Source: Bradyrhizobium commune
GTDB taxonomy: Bacteria > Pseudomonadota > Alphaproteobacteria > Rhizobiales > Xanthobacteraceae
DNA length: 64,000 bases
Reading direction: 5' to 3'
Assembly: GCF_015624505.1 (NCBI RefSeq)
Contig: NZ_CP061379.1
Span: forward strand, 6,448,001 to 6,512,000
Shown here in pieces: positions 17,399-26,916 of this stretch. Below the pieces are notes generated by a model. It saw only the letters and a program-made list of their open reading frames with translations. It was not told where the DNA came from and did not search any database. The translations under genes and the position numbers were made by a program. Positions within the stretch are counted from its first letter, which is position 1. The number at the start of each line of letters is the position of its first letter.

Positions 17399-18070
17399 TC
17401 AGCCGTAGGTGCAATTCTTCAGAGCAAGGACTTTGTCCATTCCCGAGAGTTCTAGGATGCTCCCCTTCGCTTCCAGCGCGGCCATCATCCGCGCTTCCTT
17501 GGTCTCGCGCTCTGCCGAAGCTTTGACAACCGCTGCAACATTGCTTTTCGGAACCACGACCACACCGTCATCATCTGCGCTAATGATGTCGCCGGGGTTG
17601 ACGGCAACACCGCCGATCACAATCGGCCGATTGATAGTGCCGAGCGTCTCCTTGACCGTGCCTTTCATGGACAAGCCATAGCAGAAGACGTTGAATCCGC
17701 GTTTGCGGATCGCCAAGCCGTCGCGGACGCCGGCGTCCGTGACCAGGCCGACGATGCCCTTCGCCATGCAGGCCGTCGTCAACACCTCGCCAAATCCCCC
17801 CTGCTCCGGATGATCGCCGGCGCTGACGATCAAGACGTCGCCGGGCTGGGCGAGGCTGATCGCCGTAATGAGCATCAGGTTGTCGCTCGGATGACAGCTT
17901 GCCGTCAACGCCGGCCCGCAGGCGCGCATGCCCGAATAGATCGGCTTGATCCGAGATGTCAGCGCGCCCGTACGGCCCTGCGCCTCGTGCAAGGTCGAGG
18001 GCGCATATTGCGAGATTTCCTTGACGAGAGCCGCGTCGGGCCGTTCGAATGATCTGATGACGTGAACCAT
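17399..18070 (-). CDS. RraA-family aldolase (HMG/CHA aldolase-like)
   Basis: 223 residues. GDHPEQGGFGEVLTTA (85-100) and TDAGVRDG (111-118, Arg116-Asp117) form the active site of 4-hydroxy-4-methyl-2-oxoglutarate/4-carboxy-4-hydroxy-2-oxoadipate aldolases, and NPGDIISADDDGVVVVP is the second hallmark. Real RNase-E inhibitor RraA proteins are shorter (about 160) and lack the catalytic RD. It is the last gene of the transporter operon, 118 bases after the binding protein, and would split a 4-hydroxy-2-oxo acid into pyruvate and a second oxo-acid, or decarboxylate oxaloacetate. Confidence 0.87.
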   Translation of the reverse strand: MVHVIRSFERPDAALVKEISQYAPSTLHEAQGRTGALTSRIKPIYSGMRACGPALTASCHPSDNLMLITAISLAQPGDVLIVSAGDHPEQGGFGEVLTTACMAKGIVGLVTDAGVRDGLAIRKRGFNVFCYGLSMKGTVKETLGTINRPIVIGGVAVNPGDIISADDDGVVVVPKSNVAAVVKASAERETKEARMMAALEAKGSILELSGMDKVLALKNCTYG

Positions 18071-18188
18071 TGCTTGATATCCCTTGTTGATCGTTTAAGG
18101 CGCGCTCGGTCCGGGTGGCGGAGAACGCCACCCGCGCTGCGCAAGATGAACTCACCGTGGCCCGCAGCGCGCCGCTGCGGTCCGCGCA

Positions 18189-19034
18189 TCACGGAATCGG
18201 CGTGAACTGCAATTGGCTGAGCGGGACGACCTTTTCCGTCCGCGTCAGGCGATATTCAGTCTCCGGACCGAGCCACTTGTTCCAGAGCTGATTGATCTCG
18301 CCGGCGCCGTCCATCGCGACAAGCGTCTCATTGATCTTGGCGAGCAGCGCGGGCTCATCCTTCTTCATTCCGACACCGATCGGTTCGAGTAGCATCGGGT
18401 CTTCGATCATCTTGAGCTCGACGCCGCCCTTCTTCGATTCGGCGACCAGCTTCACGATGGTCATCGTGTTGGCGACCATCCCAGCCGCCTTGTTCTGCTG
18501 GACCGCCATGAAGACGGATCCGGTGTCCTGAAACACGAGGGGATCGGAGCCGTTGAGCTTGATCGACAATTCCGACGTGGAACCCTTGGTTGAGGCCAGC
18601 CGCTTGCCCTTGAAATCGTCCTTGGTTTTGCCGGGATCGGTCGCCCTCACCGCCAGCATCTCCTTGGCGATATAGTAGGGATCACTGAACTGGATTTGCT
18701 CGGCCCGGCTTAGCGTATAGGCGAGGTTGGCGACCGCAATGTCGATGTGCCCAAGCTTGACCTCGGGAACCCGCGCCTCGACCGACAGTGGCGTGATCTT
18801 GGCGGTCACGCCGAGCCGCTTGGCGATGGCGCCGCACAGATCGACGTCAAACCCGACCATCTCGCGCGTCTTGGGATCCGGCGCCGCAAACGGCGGCACA
18901 TCGGCAAACGTCCCGCAACGCAACTCCTTGCGCTGCATGATATCCTGGAATTGATCAGCTCGCGCCCCCGCGCTAGCCCCTGCGAGGCTCGCGGCAACGA
19001 GAGCGGCTGTCAATAATGGGGCGGTCGAATGCAT
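18189..19034 (-). CDS. Polar amino-acid ABC transporter, substrate-binding protein
   Basis: 281 residues of SBP_bac_3 type: signal peptide MHSTAPLLTAALVAASLAG…ARA, then LRCGTFADVPPFAAPDPKTREMVGFDVDLCGAIA and the ligand strand SVEARVPEVKLGHIDIAVAN. The ATG at 19034 has GGAGGAGG six bases upstream. It is encoded after two permeases and the ATPase, a complete importer. Such receptors take polar or acidic amino acids; with lactam- and oxo-acid-processing genes in the same regulon, a glutamate-like ligand is likely. Confidence 0.92.
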   Translation of the reverse strand: MHSTAPLLTAALVAASLAGASAGARADQFQDIMQRKELRCGTFADVPPFAAPDPKTREMVGFDVDLCGAIAKRLGVTAKITPLSVEARVPEVKLGHIDIAVANLAYTLSRAEQIQFSDPYYIAKEMLAVRATDPGKTKDDFKGKRLASTKGSTSELSIKLNGSDPLVFQDTGSVFMAVQQNKAAGMVANTMTIVKLVAESKKGGVELKMIEDPMLLEPIGVGMKKDEPALLAKINETLVAMDGAGEINQLWNKWLGPETEYRLTRTEKVVPLSQLQFTPIP

Positions 19035-19065
19035 GTGGGCCTCCTCCAACAAATCGACGATGAAA

Positions 19066-19803
19066 CTACTGGCGCGTGCGCAAGTCCGACAGGAAGCGTT
19101 TGGCGCGGGGATGCTCCGGATTGCCAAAGAACTTGTCCGGCGACGCAATCTCGACGATGCGACCGGCATCCATGAACCAGACGCGGTCGGCCACTTCGCG
19201 CGCGAAACCCATCTCGTGGGTCACGCACATCATGGTCATTCCTTCGTTCGCGAGGCTGCGCATGACCGCGAGAACCTCGCCGACCATTTCCGGATCGAGC
19301 GCACTGGTCGGCTCGTCGAACAGCATCGCCGGGGGCTCCATCGCCAGCGCGCGTGCGATCGCGACGCGCTGCTGCTGACCGCCGGACAGTTGCGCCGGAT
19401 GCGCTGACGCCTTCGATGCAAGCCCGACGCGATCCAGCAGCAACATCGCCTTGTCGTGGGCCGTGCTGCGATCGACACCTTTGATCCTCATCGGCGACAG
19501 CATGATATTGTCGAGCACAGACAAATGGGGAAAAAGGTTGAAGCTCTGGAACACGAAGCCGATGTGACTACGCAAGCGGTTGAGCTGCGTCCCGCTCATC
19601 CGGGCGTGGACGTTCTGATCGTCGAACATGAGCTCACCGGACTGAATTTCCTCGAGCCGATTGACGGTTCGGATCAGGGTCGACTTGCCCGAGCCGGACG
19701 GACCGCACACGACCACGACCTCGCCGCGCTTCACCTCGGCGTTGATGTCGGCAAGCGCCTGGTAGCTTCCGTACCACTTGTTGACGTTGCAGAATTTGAT
19801 CAT
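19066..19803 (-). CDS. Polar amino-acid ABC transporter, ATP-binding protein
   Basis: 245 residues, GlnQ/HisP type. Walker [10 protein letters not shown] is at 34-42, signature [16 protein letters not shown], Walker [14 protein letters not shown]-loop in [10 protein letters not shown]. It overlaps the permease stop upstream by ATGA and is followed by the binding protein. It would power import with the two permeases at 19800-21278. Confidence 0.95.
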   Translation of the reverse strand: MIKFCNVNKWYGSYQALADINAEVKRGEVVVVCGPSGSGKSTLIRTVNRLEEIQSGELMFDDQNVHARMSGTQLNRLRSHIGFVFQSFNLFPHLSVLDNIMLSPMRIKGVDRSTAHDKAMLLLDRVGLASKASAHPAQLSGGQQQRVAIARALAMEPPAMLFDEPTSALDPEMVGEVLAVMRSLANEGMTMMCVTHEMGFAREVADRVWFMDAGRIVEIASPDKFFGNPEHPRAKRFLSDLRTRQ

Positions 19804-20573
19804 TGAATGATCTCCTGAACGCTCTCGGGCCCAATCGCTGCAGTGCCAACGGCGGTTGCCTGATCAGCGACTCCGTGTCCCGCACGCTTTGCGGCGATGC
19901 GGCGCTCCAGCCAGTTCGCGAGCTGCGTCAGCGTCCAACAGACCGCGAAATAGATGACGGCAAGAACGAAGAAGACCTCGAACGGCTTGGTCAGAAGCTG
20001 GTTGTTGATCTGGCTGGCCGCGAATGTCAGCTCGGGAACGTTTATGACGTAGGCCAGCGTCGTTTCCTTGATGGTGGCCACGAACTGGCTGAGAATGCTC
20101 GGGATCATGTTGTAGAGCGCCTGGGGCAGAATGACGTAGCGCATTGCCGAAATGTGACTATGGCCAAGCGCGCGCGCCGCATCCGTCTGTCCCCTGGGGA
20201 GAGCCTGAATGCCGGCACGAACGATCTCGCTCAGAAATGCCGCCTCGTAGACGACCAGTGTGCAGACCATCGCCACAAAGCCGGGCACGATACGTCCGAT
20301 CAGCAGCGGCAGCAGAAAGTAGACCCAGAAGATAATCATCAAGAGCGGCACGCCGCGCATGACATAGACGAGCGCCGTGGCAGGCCAGTTCAAGACAGGC
20401 CAGGGAGAAATCCGGGCGAGCGCCACTAGAATGCTCAGCGGAAAGGCCAGACCGATGCCGAGAATGGACAGTATCAGCGTCGCAGCAATGCCACCGAGAG
20501 GACCATTCGGAAACTGTCCGATCAGCAAGAGCAGCCAGTTGTCCGTGACGATCTGGTAGATATTGATCAGCAT
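19800..20573 (-). CDS. Polar amino-acid ABC transporter permease
   Basis: 257 residues, HisM/GlnP type with five or six membrane spans. The EAA loop for contact with the ATPase is [22 protein letters not shown]. It sits three bases after the second permease gene, so the pair is cotranslated. The C-terminal tail [15 protein letters not shown] is cytoplasmic. Confidence 0.93.
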   Translation of the reverse strand: MLINIYQIVTDNWLLLLIGQFPNGPLGGIAATLILSILGIGLAFPLSILVALARISPWPVLNWPATALVYVMRGVPLLMIIFWVYFLLPLLIGRIVPGFVAMVCTLVVYEAAFLSEIVRAGIQALPRGQTDAARALGHSHISAMRYVILPQALYNMIPSILSQFVATIKETTLAYVINVPELTFAASQINNQLLTKPFEVFFVLAVIYFAVCWTLTQLANWLERRIAAKRAGHGVADQATAVGTAAIGPESVQEIIQ

Positions 20574-20576
20574 GGG

Positions 20577-21278
20577 TCAGGTGGCTCCCACCCGAAGCGA
20601 CCGGCGGCTCAGCCAGGCGCCAGCCGCCATCAGCAGCAGCGAACACGCGAGATAGACGATCGTCGCGATCAGATAGGTTTCGAACGTGCGGAAACTCTGG
20701 TTTTCGACCTCCTTCACCGCATGCATTAGTTCGGTGACGCCGATCGCGACTGCAAGGCTGCTGTTCTTGAACAGCGAAACCGTATGGTTGATGAGCGGGG
20801 GCAGCGCGTTGCGCACCGCTTGCGGCATCATCACATAGCGCATCGCGCTGATATAGCCGTGCCCGAGCGCCTTTGCCGCCTCCATCTGTCCGGCTGCAAC
20901 CGACCGCAGGCCGGAGCGAAAATCCTCGCTGAAATAGGCCGCCTGGCACAGGCCAAGCCCGATCACGGCGAAGATCGCTTCACCGTTGTGAACGCTGATC
21001 CAGTCCTGAAGCGCAAGCGGAAGTAGGCTCGACATACCGAAGTACCACAGCATCAACTGCACAAGAGTGGGCACGTTCTGGTGATAGGAGATGTAGACGG
21101 CCACCGCGCGGTCTGCGATGCGGCTCGGCGCCAGTCGAATGATGAGCAGCAGGAGGCCGAGGCTCATCGCGAGCAGCCAGGAGCCGATCGCCACCACAAG
21201 CGTCATCTCGAAGCCGTCGAGCAGCATCCGGCTGTATTCGGGCTTGAGCAGGATCGCCGAGAGGTCGAGGCTGCTCAT
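20577..21278 (-). CDS. Polar amino-acid ABC transporter permease, partner subunit
   Basis: 233 residues, same family as the gene downstream. EAA loop: EDFRSGLRSVAAGQMEAAKALG. It starts nine bases after the SDR gene and forms with the next permease a heterodimeric channel, as usual in the His/Gln-type importers. Confidence 0.93.
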   Translation of the reverse strand: MSSLDLSAILLKPEYSRMLLDGFEMTLVVAIGSWLLAMSLGLLLLIIRLAPSRIADRAVAVYISYHQNVPTLVQLMLWYFGMSSLLPLALQDWISVHNGEAIFAVIGLGLCQAAYFSEDFRSGLRSVAAGQMEAAKALGHGYISAMRYVMMPQAVRNALPPLINHTVSLFKNSSLAVAIGVTELMHAVKEVENQSFRTFETYLIATIVYLACSLLLMAAGAWLSRRSLRVGAT

Positions 21279-21287
21279 CGCGCGGAC

Positions 21288-22052
21288 TCAGCGGCTCGGC
21301 TCGGCGGCGGATGCGGCGCCCTTCGCGGTCGACAATCCGCCGGGGACCTGGAGCGTCGGGGTGATCTCCATGTATCCGACGTTGACCGCAATGGGTGCGG
21401 CAATCGCAAACGCGATAGCGTCTGCGATGTCCTTGGCTTCGGGCAGCTCGTAGCCTTCGATGAAGCGCTCGTAGGTTTCCTTCGAGGCGCCGTGGACATG
21501 GGCAAAGATGTCGGTGGCGACGCGGCCGGGGCAGATCTCGGTGACGCGAACGCGGCGGCCGAACACGTCGATGCGGAGCTGGCTCGACAGCATGCTGATG
21601 CCGGCCTTGGTCGCGTGGTAGGAGGAGTTCCCCCCAAAATTGTAGGCGCCGGCGATCGAGCTGATGTTGACGATGTGGCCGCGGTCGCGCGCGGCCATGC
21701 CGGGCACGATCAGGCGGCAGAGATGCAAGGCCGCGCGCAGATTCACGTCGACGATGAGATCGATGTCCTCGGCGTCGGCCTTGAGAAACGACTTCGGCCG
21801 ATCGACGCCGGCATTGTTGACGAGAATGTCGAACTCGACCTCTTTGGCAAGCTGCGTTACACCTGCGAGATCGGTCACATCGAGCGCGTGTGCGATGCAG
21901 CCGGTCCGTCGCGCCAGCTCCTCGAGGGCGTTGGCGCTGCGCGCCAGCGCGTGCACTTCCAGGCCCTCGCGGCACAATCGTTCGACGACAGCGGCGCCGA
22001 TACCGGAAGAGGCGCCAGTGACGAGTGCCTTTCGATAGTCGGAAAACGGCAT
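21288..22052 (-). CDS. Short-chain dehydrogenase/reductase
   Basis: 254 residues, classical SDR. TGASSGIG is at 12-19, NNAG at 79-82, serine in NISSIAG, and Y145-x3-K149 in SYHATK. It resembles YdfG-type 3-hydroxy acid/serine dehydrogenases (EICPGRVATDIF…PEAKDIADAIAFAI). AAGGACAGCCC precedes the ATG. First gene of the importer operon and 75 bases from the NAC-like operator at 22128, so it is likely to oxidise or reduce a hydroxyl group of the imported compound. Confidence 0.9.
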   Translation of the reverse strand: MPFSDYRKALVTGASSGIGAAVVERLCREGLEVHALARSANALEELARRTGCIAHALDVTDLAGVTQLAKEVEFDILVNNAGVDRPKSFLKADAEDIDLIVDVNLRAALHLCRLIVPGMAARDRGHIVNISSIAGAYNFGGNSSYHATKAGISMLSSQLRIDVFGRRVRVTEICPGRVATDIFAHVHGASKETYERFIEGYELPEAKDIADAIAFAIAAPIAVNVGYMEITPTLQVPGGLSTAKGAASAAEPSR

Positions 22053-22105
22053 GGGCTGTCCTTGAGCTCGATGGTTTACGTTATCTCCTCGCCGCCACCC
22101 CGGCT

Positions 22106-22142
22106 AAGACGGAATAACTGTGGCGCGATAAGGCTGCCTTAT
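22106..22142 (-). promoter_or_regulatory. NAC-like LysR operator 1
   Basis: ATAAGGCTGCCTTAT at 22128-22142 fits ATA-N9-TAT, the NAC consensus, as a near-perfect inverted repeat. Read towards the SDR gene, one base plus an 11-base spacer leads to ATTCCGTCTT (22115-22106). The same layout stands at 26841-26877 and 27881-27917. The box ends 75 bases before the SDR start codon. Confidence 0.75.
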
Positions 22143-22159
22143 GTCCGGGCATGCCCATC

Positions 22160-22930
22160 TCAGCGGCATCCTTGTCGCGAAATGGGCACAATGCAGGCAC
22201 CGCTGGCCACGACTTCCTCGCGGATGGCTCTCGCCAGGTCGACGGCGCCGTCGGTATCGCCGTGCAACAGAATGCTGGCGGGACGCATTGCCAGCGTGTT
22301 GCCGCTGTGGGTCACAACGTTGCCCTGGCGCAGGATGCGCTTGACCCGCTCAAGCACGTGGGCGCGGTCGTGGATCACCGATCCGGCAAGCTTGCGCGAG
22401 ACCAAGAGGCCGTCGTCGTCATAGGCGCGATCCGCCAGGAAGGTTGTCGCGGCCCGCAAGCCGCAATCGTGGGCGGCCGCTTCCATGGCGCGGCTTGCCG
22501 AGGTGAGCAGGATCAGTTTCGGATCGAAGGTTGCAACCGCGCGCACCAGGGCGGCCGCCAGGGCATGATCTGCCGCAACCATGTTGCCGAGCGCACCGTG
22601 AAAGCTCATATGGGTCATGCGCGCGCCGCGCGCGCGGCAGATGCCGTCGAGCGCTCCAAGCTGGTAGGTCACGATCGCGGCGAGCTCGGTGATATCGATC
22701 TGCATGACGCGGCGGCCAAAGCCCTGGCGATCGGGGAAGCCGACATGGGCGCCGATGTCGACGCCGCGCGCCATGGCGAGCTCCACTGTGCGCTGCATGA
22801 TCAGCGGATCGCCCGCATGAAATCCACAAGCCAAGTTGGCCGACGACAGCACGTCCAAGAGCGCGGTGTCGTCGCCCATGCGCCAGGGCCCATAGCCCTC
22901 GGCAAGATCGGCATTGAGGTCGATGTTCAT
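22160..22930 (-). CDS. pxpA: 5-oxoprolinase subunit A (LamB/YcsF family)
   Basis: 256 residues of the LamB/YcsF family: MNIDLNADLAEGYGPW, SANLACGFHAGDPLIM, GAHVGFPDRQGFGRR, VKRILRQGNVVTHSGNT. The ATG at 22930 lies two bases after the BCCP-like stop with GAGG seven bases upstream; a TTG at 22936 would overlap. With PxpB and PxpC it forms the prokaryotic ATP-dependent 5-oxoprolinase, which opens pyroglutamate to glutamate; a related lactam is possible here. Last gene of a six-gene operon that also codes for biotin carboxylase and two BCCP-type proteins. Confidence 0.92.
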   Translation of the reverse strand: MNIDLNADLAEGYGPWRMGDDTALLDVLSSANLACGFHAGDPLIMQRTVELAMARGVDIGAHVGFPDRQGFGRRVMQIDITELAAIVTYQLGALDGICRARGARMTHMSFHGALGNMVAADHALAAALVRAVATFDPKLILLTSASRAMEAAAHDCGLRAATTFLADRAYDDDGLLVSRKLAGSVIHDRAHVLERVKRILRQGNVVTHSGNTLAMRPASILLHGDTDGAVDLARAIREEVVASGACIVPISRQGCR

Positions 22931-22932
22931 GG

Positions 22933-23346
22933 TCAAGCCTCGCTCGCGATGTCTGAAAGTCGGGCGATCTCGGCGCCAAACCCGACGAGCGCGCCCTCCT
23001 CTGCTACCACCTCCACGACGACCCCGTCACAGGGCGCATCGATCGGAACCAGCAGCGCGCCAACTTGCAATAGCGCGACCGCCTGGCCGGCGCGAACCAG
23101 ACTTCCACAGGGCGCGAGCGGAACGCGCCGCATCGGATGGCTATGCAGCAGGGTCCCCACCATCGGCGCCCGCACGGCGACGGTGTGAGCGACTGCCCTC
23201 GCGCCGTCCGTCGTCTTCACCTGAAGCTCTTGCTGGATGGCGCACCCAAGGCGTAGCTGGCGGTCAGGCCCGCTCAGTTCAAGGTAGTCGATGCCCGCTT
23301 CGGCAAGCCATGACGAGAGTTGGTCAACATGCGGGAACGGCATCAT
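22933..23346 (-). CDS. BCCP-like protein lacking the biotin lysine
   Basis: 137 residues with a C-terminal biotinyl/lipoyl-type barrel (VRAPMVGTLLHSHP, then VPIDAPCDGVVVEVVAEEGALVGFG) and an N-terminal helical part like AccB. The turn that carries EAMK in biotin carriers reads QVGALLV (94-100), with no Met-Lys, so it cannot be biotinylated. A true carrier is encoded at 26342-26770 in the same operon. The start is the first ATG of an ATGATG that overlaps the PxpC stop. It may be a structural adapter of the complex. Confidence 0.8.
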   Translation of the reverse strand: MMPFPHVDQLSSWLAEAGIDYLELSGPDRQLRLGCAIQQELQVKTTDGARAVAHTVAVRAPMVGTLLHSHPMRRVPLAPCGSLVRAGQAVALLQVGALLVPIDAPCDGVVVEVVAEEGALVGFGAEIARLSDIASEA

Positions 23347-24326
23347 TGCCCTCCCCGCCGTGCACGGAAAAGACCAACGAGGCGACGCGCTTCGGCAAGC
23401 CAGCGCTCGTTCGCATCCTGGGCCGCGACAGCGTCATCCCAAGTCACCTCGACAAAGCGAACGCGGCCGCCAATCGGCGTCTGCCCGAGGCGCCACAAGT
23501 CGGCCTCGATAACGGTTCCGATCTTGGGATAGCCCCCGGACGGCTGGGCATCGCGCATCTGCACGATGGGCTGACCGCCATGCGGCACCTGGATCACCCC
23601 CGGCACGATGCCGTGCGAACGCAATTCGAGCGGCGCCTTCGGCATCAATGGGGTGCCCTCGAGCCGAAACCCGTAGCGATCGCTTTGCGGCGAAATCCGC
23701 CATGGCTCGCTCCACAGACTTGCCTGAGCCTGCGGCGTATAGGCCTCGTACTCGGCAGCGCGAAGCACCCGTACGGCCGGCAGGCCATCCACCATCAGCG
23801 GCATCGCCAACGCTGGCGGATTAAGGCCCACGCGTGCACTCGCTGCTCGAAACGGTCCGGTTGCAATCTTGTCGCCTGTGCGAAGGGCGCGTCCTTCGAA
23901 ACCACCAAATTCACCACGCAACTGCGTGCTGCGCGACCCCAGCACCGACGGCACATCGACGCCGCCGGCAAGGCAAAGATAGGCGCGGCTCGCTGCCCAA
24001 CCGTCGCGTCTGGGAAGTCCGGGTTGAAGCACCTGTCCGGCGCGGGCATCATGCGCGCACCAAGGCAGGATCGCCAGATCATCGAGCCTCGCGTCGCAAT
24101 CTGCTCCCGTCACGGCGAACGTCGTGTCCTCCTGGAAGCGGATCCGAAACGGAAAAATCTGGATCTCGATCACCGCCGCGTCATCGGGATTGCCGAGCAG
24201 GATGTTGCCGGCCGCGACTGCAAGGTCATCCATGGCGCCCGAGGTACCGACGCCCCATTTGAGCGCGCCCCTGCGGCCAAGATCCTGAATCGTCGCAAGT
24301 CCGCCGGTGGCGATGACCTCAATCAT
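23343..24326 (-). CDS. pxpC: 5-oxoprolinase subunit C / biotin-dependent carboxyltransferase domain protein
   Basis: 327 residues, KipA/DUR1-C type: [40 protein letters not shown], and PPFAVTG-like strands. Its C-terminal half has SDRYGFRLEGTPL and IVPGVIQVPHGGQPIVQMRDAQ, as in allophanate-hydrolase subunit 2. It overlaps its neighbours on both sides by ATGA. Works with PxpB (next gene) as the ATP-dependent lactam-opening or carboxyl-transfer unit. Confidence 0.92.
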   Translation of the reverse strand: MIEVIATGGLATIQDLGRRGALKWGVGTSGAMDDLAVAAGNILLGNPDDAAVIEIQIFPFRIRFQEDTTFAVTGADCDARLDDLAILPWCAHDARAGQVLQPGLPRRDGWAASRAYLCLAGGVDVPSVLGSRSTQLRGEFGGFEGRALRTGDKIATGPFRAASARVGLNPPALAMPLMVDGLPAVRVLRAAEYEAYTPQAQASLWSEPWRISPQSDRYGFRLEGTPLMPKAPLELRSHGIVPGVIQVPHGGQPIVQMRDAQPSGGYPKIGTVIEADLWRLGQTPIGGRVRFVEVTWDDAVAAQDANERWLAEARRLVGLFRARRGGQ

Positions 24327-24982
24327 CGGATCACCGCCGCGATGCGAAAGCGGATGCTGTCACCGGGACGCAGCAGCGCCGGCGGGTCGCTGGCCGGGTC
24401 AAAGAAACGCATCTCGGTGCTGCCGATCGTATTCCAGCCGCTCGGCCCGGGCGATGCAGACACGCCGGTCTGACCGCCGCCGATTGAGACCGCGCCTCCC
24501 GGAATCCTCAGCGTGGGGATCTTGCGGCGCGGCGTCGCGATCCGCTGGTCCATGCCACCGAGATAGCAATAGCCGGGATGACTGCCGAGCGCGTAGACGT
24601 GATAGATCGGCGCACTGTGGATTTCGGCGATGTCGTCGAGGCTCAACCCCGTATGCGCAACGACGTCGGCGACATGCGGCCCGCCCTCGCCGCCATAGAC
24701 CACCGGCAGCTCGATCAGCCGGCCTTCCAGCTTGAGCGCCGAGGCGCTGGCCCAGGCCGACCGTAACCTCGCTTCAATCGATGTGAGCGAGCTGGGGGGA
24801 CGCACGAAGCTGAGCATGACGTTGTTCATGCCCGGCACGGCCTCGCGAATTTCAGGCCATTGCCCGGCCTCCTCGGCCAGCGCCCAGATCCGCCGCTGCG
24901 TGTCGAGCTCCGTCGGACCGGGCGCATCGAACAACAAGGCGCTCGTTCCAAGAAGACTGATCCGGGGCTCATCGGCGCTCAT
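24323..24982 (-). CDS. pxpB: 5-oxoprolinase subunit B (KipI-like)
   Basis: 219 residues, allophanate-hydrolase subunit 1 family. Conserved stretches: [66 protein letters not shown] and the final [15 protein letters not shown]. Overlap with the genes on both sides shows strict cotranslation with PxpC and the biotin carboxylase. The GFxPGFxYLG-type pocket is nearly intact (SHPGYCYLG). Confidence 0.92.
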   Translation of the reverse strand: MSADEPRISLLGTSALLFDAPGPTELDTQRRIWALAEEAGQWPEIREAVPGMNNVMLSFVRPPSSLTSIEARLRSAWASASALKLEGRLIELPVVYGGEGGPHVADVVAHTGLSLDDIAEIHSAPIYHVYALGSHPGYCYLGGMDQRIATPRRKIPTLRIPGGAVSIGGGQTGVSASPGPSGWNTIGSTEMRFFDPASDPPALLRPGDSIRFRIAAVIR

Positions 24983-26334
24983 GCGTGAGGTGCTCCCTCG
25001 CGCAGGCGGCGTTCGAGATAGTGGATGTCAACCGCCCCGGAGCTGAATGCCGGGTCCAAGGCGATGCGGCGATGCAGCGGCAAATTGGTCGAGATCCCCG
25101 AGACGCTCATTTCATCGAGCGCGAGCCGCAGCCGCGCCAGCGCATCAGCACGATTATCGCCATGGACGATCAGCTTTGCGATCATGGAATCGTAGTGCGG
25201 CGAGACCGTGTAGCCGGCCCCGGCGTGGCTGTCGACGCGCACGCCGTAGCCGCCTGGCAGCTCCCAGCCGGTGATGCGGCCCGGCGACGGCGCGAAGGTA
25301 TTCGGGTTCTCGGCATTGATCCGGCACTCGAAGGCATGCCCACGGCAGCGAATATCCGCTTGCGTCAAGGTAAGCCGCTCCCCGCGCGCGACGCGGATCT
25401 GCTGCTGGACGATGTCGATCCCGGCCGTCATCTCGGTGACGGGATGCTCGACCTGCAGCCGCGTGTTCATTTCGATGAAATAGAATGCACCGTCTTCGAA
25501 CAGGAATTCGAAGGTGCCGAGCCCCTGGTACTCGATCTGCTGGCAGGCCCGCGCGCAGCGCTCGCCGATCTCGGCGACGAGCGCATCCGCGATTCCCGGC
25601 GCGGGCGCCTCCTCGATGACCTTCTGGTGACGGCGCTGGAGCGAGCAATCCCGGCTGCCAAGCCAAAGCGCCTGACCATGCCCATCGGCGAGCACCTGGA
25701 TTTCAACGTGCCGGGGATGGGTTAGAAATTTTTCGATATAGACTTCACCGTTGTCGAAGGCGCGTCGCGCTTCCTCACGCGTGACGGCGAGCGCATCGAG
25801 CAGCGCGGCCTCCTCGGTGACGATCCGCATCCCTCGCCCGCCACCTCCGCCTGCGGCTTTGACGATGACGGGATAGCCGATCTCATGAGCGAGGCGACGA
25901 ACGGCCTCGGGATCATCCGGCAAGGTTGCATCGGGGCCGGGAACGCAGGGCACGCCCGCCGCGCGCATCGCCTTCTTGGCGGCGACCTTGTCGCCCATGG
26001 TTCGAATGCAGGCGGCGGAAGGGCCGATGAACGTCAGGCCGGCTTCGACGACGCGCTCGGCGAACAGGGCGTTCTCGGCCAGAAATCCATATCCGGGGTG
26101 AACAGCTTCAGCACCCGTCGCGTTGGCCGCGAGCAAGATGGCGGCCTGATCGAGATAGCTATGCGTTGCCGCGGGTGGACCGATGCAGACCGCGACATCC
26201 GCGCGTTCGACATAGGGCGCATCACGATCGGCCTCGGAATAGACCACGATGGTGCGCAGGCCGAGGCTCCGACACGCTCGCTGGATACGAAGCGCAATCT
26301 CACCGCGGTTGGCGATCAGAACGGACTCGAACAT
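24979..26334 (-). CDS. Biotin carboxylase, AccC-like
   Basis: 451 residues, full-length biotin carboxylase. N-terminal domain [24 protein letters not shown]-grasp with the glycine-rich [50 protein letters not shown] and [18 protein letters not shown] (bicarbonate/metal site). It is encoded in the pxp operon, not beside acetyl-CoA carboxylase genes, so it probably feeds carboxybiotin to this operon's own BCCP and the PxpBC-type carboxyltransferase. The role of carboxylation in lactam opening is not settled. Confidence 0.92.
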   Translation of the reverse strand: MFESVLIANRGEIALRIQRACRSLGLRTIVVYSEADRDAPYVERADVAVCIGPPAATHSYLDQAAILLAANATGAEAVHPGYGFLAENALFAERVVEAGLTFIGPSAACIRTMGDKVAAKKAMRAAGVPCVPGPDATLPDDPEAVRRLAHEIGYPVIVKAAGGGGGRGMRIVTEEAALLDALAVTREEARRAFDNGEVYIEKFLTHPRHVEIQVLADGHGQALWLGSRDCSLQRRHQKVIEEAPAPGIADALVAEIGERCARACQQIEYQGLGTFEFLFEDGAFYFIEMNTRLQVEHPVTEMTAGIDIVQQQIRVARGERLTLTQADIRCRGHAFECRINAENPNTFAPSPGRITGWELPGGYGVRVDSHAGAGYTVSPHYDSMIAKLIVHGDNRADALARLRLALDEMSVSGISTNLPLHRRIALDPAFSSGAVDIHYLERRLREGAPHA

Positions 26335-26341
26335 GGTTACC

Positions 26342-26770
26342 TCAGACGGTGCGCATCAGCGGCTGACCTGCCTCGACGAGGGTTCCGGGAGCGACAAGGA
26401 TCGCTTCGAGGATCCCGTCCCGTTCGGCGCGGACTTCGATGAACGTCTTCATCGCCTCGATGACACAGATCGCCATGCCGGCCTGGATCGCCTGACCAAC
26501 CTCGACATAGGGCGGCTGATCCGGTCCGGGGCACAGATAGACGATGCCGGAAAGCGGCGCGCAGATCTCCGGCGCTGCTGCCACGGGCGTTTCTATCGAC
26601 GTGTTCGGACGAGACGGCGATCGATCGGGAGCCGCAACCGGGGGTACGGAATGGCTCCGCACGCCATTGCGTACCAGCCGGAGCGTCCATCCGTCCTTGC
26701 TCGCCTCGAGTTCGGCGAGATCGGACGACGCCATTGCGTCAATGAACGCCTTGATCTGCGCCAGGTCCAT
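26342..26770 (-). CDS. Biotin carboxyl carrier protein, AccB-like
   Basis: 142 residues: an N-terminal helical segment, a Pro/Ala/Ser linker (about 41-66) and a biotinyl barrel with K108 in IEAMK. First gene of the six-gene operon; the stop is seven bases before the biotin carboxylase start. The NAC-like operator lies 92 bases upstream. It is the biotinylated partner; compare the lysine-less relative at 22933-23346. Confidence 0.92.
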   Translation of the reverse strand: MDLAQIKAFIDAMASSDLAELEASKDGWTLRLVRNGVRSHSVPPVAAPDRSPSRPNTSIETPVAAAPEICAPLSGIVYLCPGPDQPPYVEVGQAIQAGMAICVIEAMKTFIEVRAERDGILEAILVAPGTLVEAGQPLMRTV

Positions 26771-26840
26771 CGGCGCCTACCGATCGCAGTCATGAGTATC
26801 AAACATGAATAAAGGCTAGCGCGCGAAGCGAACGCACACC

Positions 26841-26877
26841 AAGACGGAATGTATTTGACCCGATAAGGGGTGCTTAT
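26841..26877 (-). promoter_or_regulatory. NAC-like LysR operator 2
   Basis: ATAAGGGGTGCTTAT at 26863-26877 (ATA-N9-TAT). On the side facing the BCCP gene, one base plus 11 bases later, comes ATTCCGTCTT (complement of AAGACGGAAT, 26841-26850), identical to the element at 22106-22115. The flank GTCC(C)GGG on the far side is also shared with operator 1. Confidence 0.75.
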
Positions 26878-26916
26878 GTCCCGGGGCTCGCATCCGCGCC
26901 ACACGCGCGGATCGTG

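Noticed and set aside
24979..26770. Acetyl-CoA carboxylase accBC of fatty-acid synthesis
   Set aside because: The operon is dedicated to pxp genes and has a catabolic-type operator, so a housekeeping role is unlikely.
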